From: Kribbella albertanoniae
Lineage (GTDB): Bacteria; Actinomycetota; Actinomycetes; Propionibacteriales; Kribbellaceae
Length of the DNA stretch: 64,000 nucleotides
Direction of reading: 5' to 3'
Assembly: GCF_004348455.1 (NCBI RefSeq)
Contig: NZ_SMKA01000017.1
Span: 1-64,000 of the forward strand
In this document: positions 49,880 through 58,315 of the stretch, one piece after another
How positions within the stretch are numbered: position 1 is the stretch's first letter
Layout of the letters: each line of letters starts with the position of its first letter
The notes under the pieces: generated by a model
Database searches by the model: none
Told to the model about the DNA's origin: nothing
Seen by the model: only the letters and a program-made list of their open reading frames with translations
Translations under genes and position numbers: made by a program

Positions 49880-49993
49880 CGCGTTTCCCCCAGCCCCACT
49901 CGACAGCCACCTTGAGTATCCCAGAGATCACGCTGCGCTGTCGCCGCGCCCGCCGCGTCCTGAGACTTGGTGCAGTACGGCATCGTTGGTGGC

Positions 49994-50596
49994 ATGAGCT
50001 TTCAGACACCCGCGAAGCGCACCGGGCGGGCGGTGGACACATCCCGGATCGGGAGTGGGCTGAAGCTGCTGGCCGCGCTGATCGGGCTGATGTGGCTCAG
50101 CGAGATCATCGACACGGCCTTGAGCGGCCGGCTCGATCAGTACGGGATCATCGCCCGCGACCCGGAGGGGCTCGTCGGCATCGTCACGTCGCCGTTCCTG
50201 CACCTCGGGTTCGGGCACCTGATCTCGAACACGCTGCCCCTCGTCACCCTCGGCGCGCTGATCGCCCTCAGCGGCGCCGCCCGACTGGCCGCGGTCACAG
50301 CGGTCGTCGCGGTGATCGGCGGCTTCGGCACCTGGCTGATCTCCCCACCGAACACGATCACCATCGGCGCCAGCGGCGTCGTCTTCGGCTACGCCGCCTA
50401 CCTGGTCGCCCGCGGCATCTTCAACCGCCGCCTCACCCAGGTCCTCGTCGGCATCGTGGTGATCGTCGTCTGGGGCAGCGCTCTGCTCGGCGGCCTCCTG
50501 CCCCAGGACGGCATCTCCTGGCAAGGCCACCTCTTCGGCGCCATCGCCGGCATCCTCGCCGCCTGGCTCCTAGCCGACGACAAACCCAAAGTCAGA
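49994..50596 (+). CDS. Rhomboid family intramembrane serine protease
   Basis: Intramembrane protease of about 200 residues with six helices. The catalytic dyad is Ser127 in IGASGVVFGY and His179 in QGHLFGAIAG; HLISNTLPL near 75-83 is the conserved HxxxN region. Compact size matches basic bacterial rhomboids. It would cleave membrane proteins within the bilayer. The ATG at 49994 is preferred to an earlier start in the same frame because it begins just before a normal N-terminal tail. Downstream is a tandem dyad repeat, then a convergent dehydratase gene. Confidence 0.9.
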
Positions 50597-50652
50597 TAGC
50601 CCCACCGCCGTCCCTCGGCGCCCCCTACCCGAGATCGCCGGCGCGGGAGTCA

Positions 50653-50784
50653 CCTTGAGCATCCACCAACCATCCGACACCCGGCGCAACGGTTGAACCG
50701 TGCTCAAGGTCGCCCGGCCGCTCGCCTTGGGCACGCGTCAACCACCTTCCGGCCGCGTACATGGTTGAACCGTGCTCAACGTCG
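50653..50784. repeat. Two tandem 60-bp dyad units (REP-like)
   Basis: Unit A at 50653-50712 and unit B at 50725-50784 are the same length and align base for base. Each is an imperfect palindrome with nested arms. In A the outer arms are CCTTGAGCA and TGCTCAAGG (perfect); in B the inner arms TCAACCA and TGGTTGA pair. GGTTGAACCGTGCTCAA is conserved in both. They lie between converging rhomboid and dehydratase genes, so a bidirectional terminator or REP-type element is likely. They share no sequence with E1-E4. Confidence 0.65.
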
Positions 50785-50818
50785 TACTGGCTCGGCACGC
50801 CGGCTCGGGAGGTTCGTG

Positions 50819-51739
50819 TTAGGGGAGGGTTGCGGGGTCGGTGTTGGCTCCGCAGACGAGGACGACTACGCGTTCGCCGTCGGCTGGTTGGTAGACGGCT
50901 GAGTCGAGGGCGGCGAAGGCGGTGGCGGCGCCGTGTTCTACGGCGAGGTGGTAGTCGTGCCAGAGCTTGCTGCGCGCCGCGATGATCGCTTCCTCCTCGA
51001 CCAGCAGCGAGCCGATGCCTTCCTTCTGTGCGACCGCGAACGCGATATCCCCGAGCCGCCGCGCACCGAGCGAATCAGCCGCGACTCCACCCACCGGTCC
51101 GTCGACCGGCTGACCGGCCTCCAGCGCGCGATGCAGGGCAGGCGCCAGAACCGGTTCGACTCCGATCACCTTGGCCCGGTCGCCGATCGCCGTCGCGATC
51201 CCGGCGACGAGACCACCACCGCCGACCGCGACCAGGACGGTGTCGAAGGCCTCAACCTGCTCCAGCAGCTCGAGCCCGACCGTGCCCTGACCGGCGACGA
51301 TCTCCGGCTGGTCGAAAGCATGCACCAGCAGCGCGTCGGTCTCGTCGCGCGAAATCACGGCCGCCGCGTAAGCCTCGGCGTACTCATTCCCGACCTGCAC
51401 CACATCCGCACCGAGCGTGCGCAGCTTGGCGACCTTGGGCGCGGGTGCGTTGACGGGGACGAAGATCCGCGCCGGTACGCCGAGTTCGCGCGCCGCGTAC
51501 GCCGAGGCCAGCCCCGCGTTCCCGCCTGAGGCCGCGACCACACCCTGCCCGGTGAGTTCGCCGTTCTCCTTCGCGAGCAGAAGGCGGTTGAACGCACCCC
51601 GCGGCTTGAACGAACCGGTGTGCTGCAGCAGTTCGAGCTTGAACACGATCCCGGGTGACACCTCGATCACCGGAGTCCGCCGTACCCGTCCGGTGATCCG
51701 CTCTGCCGCTGCCCGCACGTCCTGGACATTTACCGTCAT
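50819..51739 (-). CDS. PLP-dependent threonine/serine dehydratase-like enzyme
   Basis: Fold-type II PLP enzyme of 306 residues. The PLP lysine is Lys45 in TGSFKPRGAFN; SGGNAGLASAYAA near 70-82 binds the substrate carboxylate and VAVGGGGLVAGIAT near 165 the phosphate. It lacks the C-terminal ACT domain, so it is like catabolic threonine dehydratase or serine racemase/ectoine-type threonine dehydratase-like proteins. It would deaminate Ser or Thr to a keto acid. The divergent neighbour is PrpE; 2-ketobutyrate from threonine can give propionyl-CoA, so shared regulation is plausible but unproven. Confidence 0.88.
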   Translation of the reverse strand: MTVNVQDVRAAAERITGRVRRTPVIEVSPGIVFKLELLQHTGSFKPRGAFNRLLLAKENGELTGQGVVAASGGNAGLASAYAARELGVPARIFVPVNAPAPKVAKLRTLGADVVQVGNEYAEAYAAAVISRDETDALLVHAFDQPEIVAGQGTVGLELLEQVEAFDTVLVAVGGGGLVAGIATAIGDRAKVIGVEPVLAPALHRALEAGQPVDGPVGGVAADSLGARRLGDIAFAVAQKEGIGSLLVEEEAIIAARSKLWHDYHLAVEHGAATAFAALDSAVYQPADGERVVVLVCGANTDPATLP

Positions 51740-51764
51740 GCGTCAACCCTGCCACGATGCTGGC

Positions 51765-53663
51765 ATGGGTGCGTATGAGGAGAGTTACCGGCGGAGCCTG
51801 GACGATCCGGAAGCGTTCTGGTTGGAGGCTGCCCAGGCCATCACCTGGACGACCCCACCGACCCGCGCGCTGGATGACTCGGCTGCACCGCTGTACCGAT
51901 GGTTTCCTGACGCGGCCCTCAATACGTCGTACAACTGTCTGGACCGGCACGTCGAAGCCGGGCACGGCGACCGCGTTGCGCTGATCCACGACTCACCGGT
52001 GACCGACAGCTCAAGATCCTTCACGTACGCCGAACTGCGCGACGAGGTGGCCCGATTCGCCGGAGCGCTCGCGGGGCTCGGCGTCGGCCACGGAGACCGG
52101 GTGATCATCTACATGCCGATGGTCCCGGAGGCGGTCATCGCGATGCTCGCGTGCGCCCGGCTGGGCGCGATCCATTCGGTCGTGTTCGGCGGCTTCGCCC
52201 CGAAGGAGCTCGCGGCTCGGATCGATGACGCGACGCCGCGGGTGATCGTGTCCGCCTCCTGCGGGATCGAGCCGACGCGTGTGGTCGAGTACAAGCCGAT
52301 CATCGATGAGGCCCTGACACTGAGCATGCATCAACCCGAGCACACGATCGTGCTGCAGCGGTCCGCCGCACAGGCAGCTCTCGGCGAGCGCGATCTCGAC
52401 TGGGCCACGCTCGAAGCCGCACCTGCCGACCCGGTCCCGGTCGCGGCGACCGACCCGCTCTACATCCTCTACACGTCCGGAACGACCGGGAAGCCGAAGG
52501 GCGTCGTCCGCGACAACGGCGGCCACGCGGTCGCTTTGGCCTGGTCGATGCGAGCGATCTACGACATCGGCCCAGGTGACGTGTGGTGGACAGCTTCCGA
52601 TGTCGGCTGGGTGGTTGGCCACTCCTACATCGTCTACGCACCGCTGCTGGTAGGCGCGACGACTGTGCTCTACGAAGGCAAGCCCGTCGGTACGCCGGAT
52701 GCGGGCGCGTTCTGGCGGGTGATCGCGGAGCACGGAGCCAGCGCTCTCTTCACCGCACCGACCGCGATCCGCGCGATCAAGAAGGTCGACCCCGAAGCCA
52801 AGCTGGCTGCCGGCTACGACCTGAGCCGCCTGCGCACACTGTTCCTGGCCGGGGAACGCCTCGACCCCGAGACCTACCGCTGGGCGCACGAGCACCTCGG
52901 CGTCCCGGTCGTCGACCACTGGTGGCAGACCGAAACCGGTTGGCCGATCGCCGCGAATCCCCGCGGCCTCGAACCGCTCGCCACCAAACCTGGCTCAGCC
53001 ACCGTCCCGGTCCCCGGATGGGATGTGCAGATCCTGGACGGTGCCGGCGATCAGCAGCCGGCGGGGGAGGAGGGTTCGATCGCGATCAAGCTGCCCCTGC
53101 CGCCCGGCGCCCTGCCGACCCTGTGGGGCGACGATCAGCGTTATGTCGACAATTACCTGACCCGGTACGACGGCTACTACCTCACCGGCGATTCCGGCTA
53201 CCTCGACGAGGACGGCTACGTCTTCGTGATGGGCCGCACCGACGACGTCATCAACGTCGCCGGCCACCGCCTCTCCACCGGAGCCATGGAAGCCGTCTTG
53301 GCCGCCCACCCAGCGGTCGCCGAATGTGCAGTCATCGGAGTCCGCGACGCCCTGAAAGGCCAGCTCCCGCGCGGCCTCGTCGTCCTCAAAGCCGGCGCCG
53401 ACATCGACCCCGGCAGATTGCAGGCCGAGCTCGTCGCCGCAGTCCGCCGTGAGATCGGCCCGGTCGCCGCCTTCCGCGACGTCTCCGTCGTCGACGGTCT
53501 CCCCAAGACCCGCTCCGGCAAGATCCTCCGCAAAACCATGCGCGGTATCGCCGACGGCCGCGACGAACCGATCCCCTCCACCATCGAGGACCCCACCGTC
53601 CTCGAAACCCTCCGCCCCATCCTGCGCCACAGCCCGAACAACAATCCGAACGACAGGATGTAG
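51765..53663 (+). CDS. prpE: Propionyl/acetyl-CoA synthetase
   Basis: Acyl-CoA synthetase of 632 residues, forming propionyl-CoA or acetyl-CoA from the free acid, ATP and CoA. The N-terminus YEESYRRSLDDPEAFWLEAA is the ACAS_N domain; the P-loop is LYTSGTTGKPKG near 240; WWQTETGWPI near 385 fixes the acyl pocket, with Trp limiting chain length; PKTRSGKILRKTMRGIA near 587 carries the lysine acetylated by Pat-type enzymes, one of which lies at 3995-6721. The pattern favours PrpE over Acs. The ATG at 51765 has CACGAT just upstream, possibly leaderless; the longer frame is antisense to the dehydratase. Confidence 0.9.
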   Translation: MGAYEESYRRSLDDPEAFWLEAAQAITWTTPPTRALDDSAAPLYRWFPDAALNTSYNCLDRHVEAGHGDRVALIHDSPVTDSSRSFTYAELRDEVARFAGALAGLGVGHGDRVIIYMPMVPEAVIAMLACARLGAIHSVVFGGFAPKELAARIDDATPRVIVSASCGIEPTRVVEYKPIIDEALTLSMHQPEHTIVLQRSAAQAALGERDLDWATLEAAPADPVPVAATDPLYILYTSGTTGKPKGVVRDNGGHAVALAWSMRAIYDIGPGDVWWTASDVGWVVGHSYIVYAPLLVGATTVLYEGKPVGTPDAGAFWRVIAEHGASALFTAPTAIRAIKKVDPEAKLAAGYDLSRLRTLFLAGERLDPETYRWAHEHLGVPVVDHWWQTETGWPIAANPRGLEPLATKPGSATVPVPGWDVQILDGAGDQQPAGEEGSIAIKLPLPPGALPTLWGDDQRYVDNYLTRYDGYYLTGDSGYLDEDGYVFVMGRTDDVINVAGHRLSTGAMEAVLAAHPAVAECAVIGVRDALKGQLPRGLVVLKAGADIDPGRLQAELVAAVRREIGPVAAFRDVSVVDGLPKTRSGKILRKTMRGIADGRDEPIPSTIEDPTVLETLRPILRHSPNNNPNDRM

Positions 53664-53735
53664 GCGTCTACGTAGATGCTGTCCCACGCCTGAGCCGGCG
53701 CGCAGTCGCTCCGATTCGGCGGAGACCTCCTGTCC

Positions 53736-54515
53736 TTACGGTTGTCCCTCAGCCAGGAAGGACAGCGCCAGCGGGCCGGCGACGGGGTGGTACTCGTGGA
53801 AGTAGGCGTGGCGGGCGCCGCGGATGATCTCGGTGCGGGAGTTGGGGATCCGGTCGGCGAGGACCTGGGCGTTGGCGACCGGGCTGAAAACGTCCTCGGA
53901 GCCGTGCAGAATCAGGGTCGGCGCGGTGATGTCCGGCAGGCGGTCCCAGGACTCGTGCTTGTTGCTCGCGACCAGGTGCCGGGCCTTCGCGTACGGCGGC
54001 ATGTCGCGATCGCCGAGCACCGGATACGGACCGGGGTTCGTGGCCCGCCACTGAGGTGTGTACATGAGGTCGACGAGCACCCGCCCACCGCGCACCGGAT
54101 CGGCGAGCGCCCGGCGGAGTTCCTGACTGCGCTCAAACCCGTGCGCCGGACCAGGCGACGTACAGCCGAGAATCAGCCGGTCGAGCCGGTCCGCGTGGTT
54201 GATCGCGATCCACTGCGCGACCCGCCCGCCCATCGACGTCCCGTAGACATGCGCGCTCGGCAGACCGAGTGCGTCGAGGACCGCGATCACGTCTTCGGCG
54301 AAGCCCGGGGTGCTGTAGACCTCGTCCGGCTTGTCGCTGATCCCGGTACCGCGCCAGTCCAGTGTGATCGTCCGGTACGCCGCCTCGTAGTCGGCGCGGA
54401 CCGGGTCCCACCAGGTGTGATTGTTGGACTGACCGGCCAGCAGGACCAGTGGTTGCCCCGCGCCACTGACCTGGTAACCGATCCGGACACCATCAAGTGC
54501 TGTTGCATACGGCAC
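53736..54515 (-). CDS. Alpha/beta hydrolase
   Basis: Hydrolase of 259 residues. The nucleophile is Ser94 in VYGTSMGGRVA; the acid Asp is in LILHGSEDVFSP and the His in IIRGARHAYFHEYHP. HTWWDPVRADYEAAYRTITLDWRGTG (in parts) shows the usual oxyanion and cap entrance. It may be an esterase, lactonase or C-C hydrolase. The GTG at 54515 gives the usual start (MPYATALDG); a far longer upstream frame is antisense to the SDR gene. Divergent from that gene by 36 nt and convergent with prpE. Confidence 0.88.
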   Translation of the reverse strand: MPYATALDGVRIGYQVSGAGQPLVLLAGQSNNHTWWDPVRADYEAAYRTITLDWRGTGISDKPDEVYSTPGFAEDVIAVLDALGLPSAHVYGTSMGGRVAQWIAINHADRLDRLILGCTSPGPAHGFERSQELRRALADPVRGGRVLVDLMYTPQWRATNPGPYPVLGDRDMPPYAKARHLVASNKHESWDRLPDITAPTLILHGSEDVFSPVANAQVLADRIPNSRTEIIRGARHAYFHEYHPVAGPLALSFLAEGQP

Positions 54516-54551
54516 CCGCCCAGTCTGCCCGACGCGAGCTAGGCTCTGAAC

Positions 54552-55202
54552 ATGCGAGTCGTGATTGCGGGTGGACACGGGCAGATCGCTCTCCGGCTGA
54601 CCAAGCTGCTGAGTGGTGACGGGCACGAGGTGGTCGGGCTGGTTCGCAACCCCGATCACGAGGCGGATATCGCCGCGGCCGGCGGACGGGCCGCCGTACT
54701 GGATCTGGAGCGGGCCGGGACCGATGCAGTCGCCGACGTACTGGCGAAGGCCGATGTGGCGATCTTCGCCGCCGGCGCCGGGCCGGGCAGCGGGAACGAC
54801 CGCAAGGACACCGTGGATCGTGGAGCTGCCGCATTGTTCGCGGAGGCGTCCGAGCAGGCCGGGGTACGGCGGCACATCCAGGTCGGCTCGATGGGTGCGG
54901 ACCGGGCCGACACGCTGACCGGCGACGAGACGTTCACGGTCTACCTGCGCGCGAAGAAGGCGGCCGAGGACGATCTGCGCGGCCGCGATCTGGACTGGAC
55001 CATCCTGCGGCCGGGGCACCTGACCAACGACGCCGGGACCGGGCGGATCCTGATCGCCGACCGGACCGGCGACGGCAGCATCAGCCGGGACGACGTGGCG
55101 CTGACACTGGCCGGACTGTGTACGACGCCGGCCTCGATCGGCCGGATCCTGGAACTCGTGGCCGGGGAGACTCCGGTCGCCGAGGCACTCGCGAACCTCT
55201 GA
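54552..55202 (+). CDS. NAD(P)-binding protein (NmrA/SDR-like)
   Basis: Atypical short-chain dehydrogenase of 216 residues, YwnB/NmrA-like. The nucleotide motif is VVIAGGHGQIALRL at 3-16 (GGxGxxA). Tyr and Lys of the active site may be YLRAKKAAE near 130-138. The LDWTILRPGHLTND segment near 150 is typical of the group, whose members bind NAD(P) for sensing or reduction. The ATG at 54552 has TAGGCT exactly six nt upstream, so a leaderless start is likely. Followed on the same strand, after 24 nt, by an OsmC gene. Confidence 0.88.
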   Translation: MRVVIAGGHGQIALRLTKLLSGDGHEVVGLVRNPDHEADIAAAGGRAAVLDLERAGTDAVADVLAKADVAIFAAGAGPGSGNDRKDTVDRGAAALFAEASEQAGVRRHIQVGSMGADRADTLTGDETFTVYLRAKKAAEDDLRGRDLDWTILRPGHLTNDAGTGRILIADRTGDGSISRDDVALTLAGLCTTPASIGRILELVAGETPVAEALANL

Positions 55203-55226
55203 CGTTGCCGCGGGCAACAGATTGTG

Positions 55227-55658
55227 ATGGCTATGGGCGACTCTCTGCGTCAGGTCGGCTTCGAGCGCCTGGCGAACAGCAGCTACCGGGTGACCAACGA
55301 CCGCGGTGGCAGCATCACCGTCGGTTCGGGCGGCGAGGACACCGACTTCACGCCGGTCGAGCTGCTGCTGGCCGCGATCGGGACGTGTTCGGCGATCGAC
55401 GTCGACGTCGTGGTCAGCCGGCGGGCGGAGCCGACCGAGTTCAGCGCGGTGGTCCGTGGTGACAAGATCCGCGACGCCGAGCAGGGCAACCGGATGGAGA
55501 ACCTGGCGGTCGAGTTCACGATCCGGTTCCCCGAGGGCGAGGACGGCGACAAGGCCCGCGAGGCGCTGCCGCGCGCGGTGAAGATGTCACACGACCGGCT
55601 CTGCACGGTCAGCCGCACCGTCGAGCTCGGTACGCCGGTCACGTCCGAAGCGGTCTGA
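55227..55658 (+). CDS. OsmC family peroxiredoxin-like protein
   Basis: Protein of 143 residues in the OsmC/Ohr/YhfA class. Two conserved Cys are present: one in AAIGTCSAIDVDVVV near 58 and one in SHDRLCTVSRTVE near 126, as needed for thiol-based reduction of organic hydroperoxides. GGEDTDFTPVELLLAAIG is the typical helix leading to the first Cys. It is nearer YhfA-like than Ohr proteins. The ATG at 55227 follows a GTG; ATG at 55233 is also possible. The gene ends 20 nt inside the convergent SDR gene. Confidence 0.88.
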   Translation: MAMGDSLRQVGFERLANSSYRVTNDRGGSITVGSGGEDTDFTPVELLLAAIGTCSAIDVDVVVSRRAEPTEFSAVVRGDKIRDAEQGNRMENLAVEFTIRFPEGEDGDKAREALPRAVKMSHDRLCTVSRTVELGTPVTSEAV

Positions 55659-56424
55659 GGAATTCACTCACCGGACGCAGCCTGGTCTTGAGGACCTGCT
55701 GCGTCCGCGTGCTGTCCAGCCGGATGTGCGAGATCGCACCCGGCAACGCCGGCAGGGCCTCCGGATCGAGACCGTCCCGGACAGCGATCAGCCGTCCGAG
55801 CTCCAGCCGGCTGACGGCCTCTGGACCGCCTAGGTGTACGACGCCGGTGCGGTCGGACGGCGTGAGCTCGAGCAATGCGGTCGCGAGGTCGGTGACGTGC
55901 ACTGGGCAGCGGATGTTCTCGGCGAACAACGCGCCTGACGCGCCACCAACGAGCGCGTGCGCCAGCCGTTCCGACTCCGACATGCCCTCGGATCCGACGA
56001 TCAACGACGTACGGGCAATCACGGCGTTCGGGTGGATCGCCCGGATCGCGGTCTCGGCAGCCGCCTTCGCAGCGCCGTACGGCGTAGTTGGGCACGGCGC
56101 GGCGTCTTCGTCGTACGGGTCGGGTCCACTGCCGAAGACGGCGTCGGTCGAGACGAAGACGAGCCTGATGTCGCGAGCGGCGAGCGCGAGGTTGGCGGGG
56201 CCGTTCGCGGTGGTGACCCAGTCGCTCTGCTTGAAGGCTGCGTGGATGATCGCGTCCGGCCGGACTCGCTGGATGACCGCATCGACCTCGGCCTGATCGC
56301 GTACGTCGAGGCGCACGCCGCCGTCGACCGGTGTCGAGTGATAGGTGGGGACCACGTCGTGCTCGGCCAGGCGCACCACTTCACGTCCGAGCAGCCCGGC
56401 CGCGCCGGTGACCAGTAGCCTCAT
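55639..56424 (-). CDS. dTDP-4-dehydrorhamnose-reductase-like SDR
   Basis: Extended SDR of 261 residues of the RmlD type. The cofactor loop is LVTGAAGLLGREVV at 4-17; the active-site Ser/Thr is in LVFVSTDAVFG near 87 and YGAAKAAAE near 113 contains the Tyr/Lys pair. RmlD proteins reduce nucleotide sugars, but stand-alone copies without rmlA-C genes often serve other sugar nucleotides or act as sugar epimerases. None of the other rhamnose genes lies here. Its start overlaps the stop of the next gene upstream (ATGA), so the two are co-translated. Convergent overlap of 20 nt with the OsmC gene. Confidence 0.87.
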   Translation of the reverse strand: MRLLVTGAAGLLGREVVRLAEHDVVPTYHSTPVDGGVRLDVRDQAEVDAVIQRVRPDAIIHAAFKQSDWVTTANGPANLALAARDIRLVFVSTDAVFGSGPDPYDEDAAPCPTTPYGAAKAAAETAIRAIHPNAVIARTSLIVGSEGMSESERLAHALVGGASGALFAENIRCPVHVTDLATALLELTPSDRTGVVHLGGPEAVSRLELGRLIAVRDGLDPEALPALPGAISHIRLDSTRTQQVLKTRLRPVSEFLRPLRT

Positions 56425-57260
56425 CCGATCAGCCTATGGCGCGACAACCGCCAGCCGGCGGTCCGCGTAGCGCGGCGTACCTCGGCGACTGAGCGGACCT
56501 TCCGTGGCGACCACCACGTCTGCGCGGGCTTGTGCAGCATCCACCCGTCGCCGATGGTGATCGCGGCATGCTGCACGCGCGCCTCGTTGCGCCAGACGAA
56601 GACAGTGCCTGGTACGTCGTCTCGGCCGCCAGGCGCGGTGTGCTCGGCGAGCCACTCCTCGAAGGGCTCGCACATCATCCAGACCGTGTCCGCGCCCTCG
56701 ACTCCGGCGGCGGCCATGACGGTACCGAAGCAGTTCGGTCCGCTGCCGTCGGCGAACGTGCCGGCCAGCTCGCGTGCGCGGGGGAGCGCGGCGGGCCAAT
56801 TCGTCACCTCGGCATGCCTGCTCGGGCTAAGCAGGTCTTCGCTGATGAACGTCTGCAGGATCTTTTCCGCATGCTCGGCGAGCAGGGATTTCCACCAGAC
56901 GAAGCGGTGTCCGTCGGCCTGCGCCTTGAGCTCAGGACCGAGCAGTCCCTGCCACTTGCGAACCGTCGGGACCGAACTACGGCCGTGCCGCACCTGGGCG
57001 CGGACGAGCTGAGCACGGATCGGCTTGTCGAGCACGGCGAACTGCTGCTCGGTCAGCCACGCGATCACGCTCGCGGTCGAGTCGACGGCGTACGTCCGGA
57101 AAGTGTCGCGCTCCTCGCCGCGGGGCTCGCGGCCATCGTTCTCGAACCCCCAGGCCTGCGCCTGTTGCGGGGTGAGGAAGAACGGCTGCGTGTCAGGGGC
57201 GAGCCAGCCGACCCACTTGTCGAGCAGGGCCGGCGGGACGTCGATACCGAGAGCTCTCAC
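56421..57260 (-). CDS. Unknown protein with NlpC/P60-like Cys-His pattern
   Basis: Protein of 279 residues that I cannot name. The C-terminal half has a Cys in SGPNCFGTVMAAAG (near 170) and a later His in VQHAAITIGDGWMLHKP (near 240), spaced as in papain-like NlpC/P60 or amidase folds; TWWSPRKVRSV follows. The N-terminal half (LDKWVGWLAPDTQPFFLTPQ and QAWGFENDGREPRG) looks globular and helical. No signal peptide, so an intracellular enzyme or transferase is more likely than a wall hydrolase. The GTG at 57260 is chosen because it follows AGGGTGA; a longer in-frame start is possible. Coupled by a 4-nt overlap to the RmlD-like gene. Confidence 0.7.
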   Translation of the reverse strand: MRALGIDVPPALLDKWVGWLAPDTQPFFLTPQQAQAWGFENDGREPRGEERDTFRTYAVDSTASVIAWLTEQQFAVLDKPIRAQLVRAQVRHGRSSVPTVRKWQGLLGPELKAQADGHRFVWWKSLLAEHAEKILQTFISEDLLSPSRHAEVTNWPAALPRARELAGTFADGSGPNCFGTVMAAAGVEGADTVWMMCEPFEEWLAEHTAPGGRDDVPGTVFVWRNEARVQHAAITIGDGWMLHKPAQTWWSPRKVRSVAEVRRATRTAGWRLSRHRLIG

Positions 57261-57284
57261 GCGGTCACCCTGACACAGAAGGTG

Positions 57285-57321
57285 CCTGAGGGCCCGGCCT
57301 TTTCCGGCCGGGCCCGTCAGG
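57285..57321 (-). terminator. Very stable hairpin terminator
   Basis: A perfect 10-bp GC stem (57290-57299 GGGCCCGGCC with 57306-57315) and a TTTTCC loop, extended by CCTGA/TCAGG with one bulge. It starts at the stop codon of the LppU-like gene (minus strand) and should end that transcript before the next gene. Confidence 0.8.
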
Positions 57322-58200
57322 TCACTTCGAGCCGAGACAGAGCGTGTAGCGGGTGTAGCGCTCCTTCTTCGTGTACGACGCTTCGAAGCCGGGGAACTGC
57401 TCACACCGGCTGTCGTCGGTGGTGTTGTCGAGCTTGCCGACGACGCGGTACTGCGCCTCCGAGCTGCTGCAGTCGACGACCTTCACGTCCGGGTTGGAGT
57501 CGGTGCCCTTGTTGACGACACAGGACCCGACGGTCGCCTCGCTGGTCGACGTGGTTGTCAGGTTGCCGATCACGATCGCCGCGATGATCGCGATCGGGAC
57601 GAGCAGCATGAGAGCCTGCGGCCGCTTGAACAGCGGCTTGCCCACGTTCATCGGCTGACGCTGACCGGGCTGCGGCTCGGGGAGCTGCTTGAACTTCTGC
57701 GCCGGGCCGATGTTGGACAGCATGACGAACGGCGTCACGATCGCCGAGCCGATACCCCACCAGCCCTGGACCATGGTCTTCGCGGTCATGTCGCGGACGG
57801 TCGCCGTACCGCAGGTCTTGCAGAACGGGCCGGTCAGCTTCAGCCAGCGCATCACGATCAGCATCCCCTGGTGGCCGCGCACGGTCGCGTCGACCGCCGG
57901 GAAGCCACCGCAGAACCGGCAGGTGCCCGGCTGGTACTGCGCCTGCTGGGGGAACTGCTCCGGCTGCGGGAACTGGCCGCCCGGCTGCGCGTACTGCTGC
58001 TGGTACGGGCCCGGCTGCTGCTGTCCGTACGGCGCCTGTGGCTGTCCGTACTGGGGCTGGTCGTACTGGGGCTGCTGCGGCTGAGGGGCCTGCGGCTGTC
58101 CGGGCTGGGTGTACTGGGGGAACTGCTCGGCCTGGGGACCGTAGTTGGCGGGCTGGCCGCCGTACGGGTTCTGCGGCGGTTGGGGAGGGGATGTGGTCAC
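57322..58200 (-). CDS. LppU/SCO3897-like membrane protein with Pro/Gln-rich N-terminus
   Basis: Protein of 292 residues. Residues 1-90 are low-complexity PQ, QY and YGQPQ repeats, probably disordered. Residues 91-145 contain CRFCGG and CKTCG pairs, a likely zinc ribbon, followed by a short amphipathic stretch. A membrane helix lies at about 199-218 (ALMLLVPIAIIAAIVIGNL). The C-terminal 70 residues (TVGSCVVNKG, VVDCSSSEAQYRVVGKL, RCEQFPGF, YTLCLGSK) carry four Cys and match the LppU/SCO3897 extracellular domain. Role unknown. A strong terminator follows. Divergent from the WYL regulator. Confidence 0.82.
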   Translation of the reverse strand: MTTSPPQPPQNPYGGQPANYGPQAEQFPQYTQPGQPQAPQPQQPQYDQPQYGQPQAPYGQQQPGPYQQQYAQPGGQFPQPEQFPQQAQYQPGTCRFCGGFPAVDATVRGHQGMLIVMRWLKLTGPFCKTCGTATVRDMTAKTMVQGWWGIGSAIVTPFVMLSNIGPAQKFKQLPEPQPGQRQPMNVGKPLFKRPQALMLLVPIAIIAAIVIGNLTTTSTSEATVGSCVVNKGTDSNPDVKVVDCSSSEAQYRVVGKLDNTTDDSRCEQFPGFEASYTKKERYTRYTLCLGSK

Positions 58201-58315
58201 GAAAAACTTCCTGGGACTAGAAGCCTGAAAAAGACGAACTCCCGAACCTTACTCACCTCCGGAGTCCAACTACCTTCTCGGTTAGGCTTTTGCACCGGAC
58301 GAGCGAAGGGACGCG

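Noticed and set aside
53664-53735. Possible further copy of the E-type repeats between prpE and the hydrolase
   Set aside because: AGGCGT/ACGCCT can pair and the spacing of genes is similar, but neither the GCGTAC unit nor the E4 arm is present.
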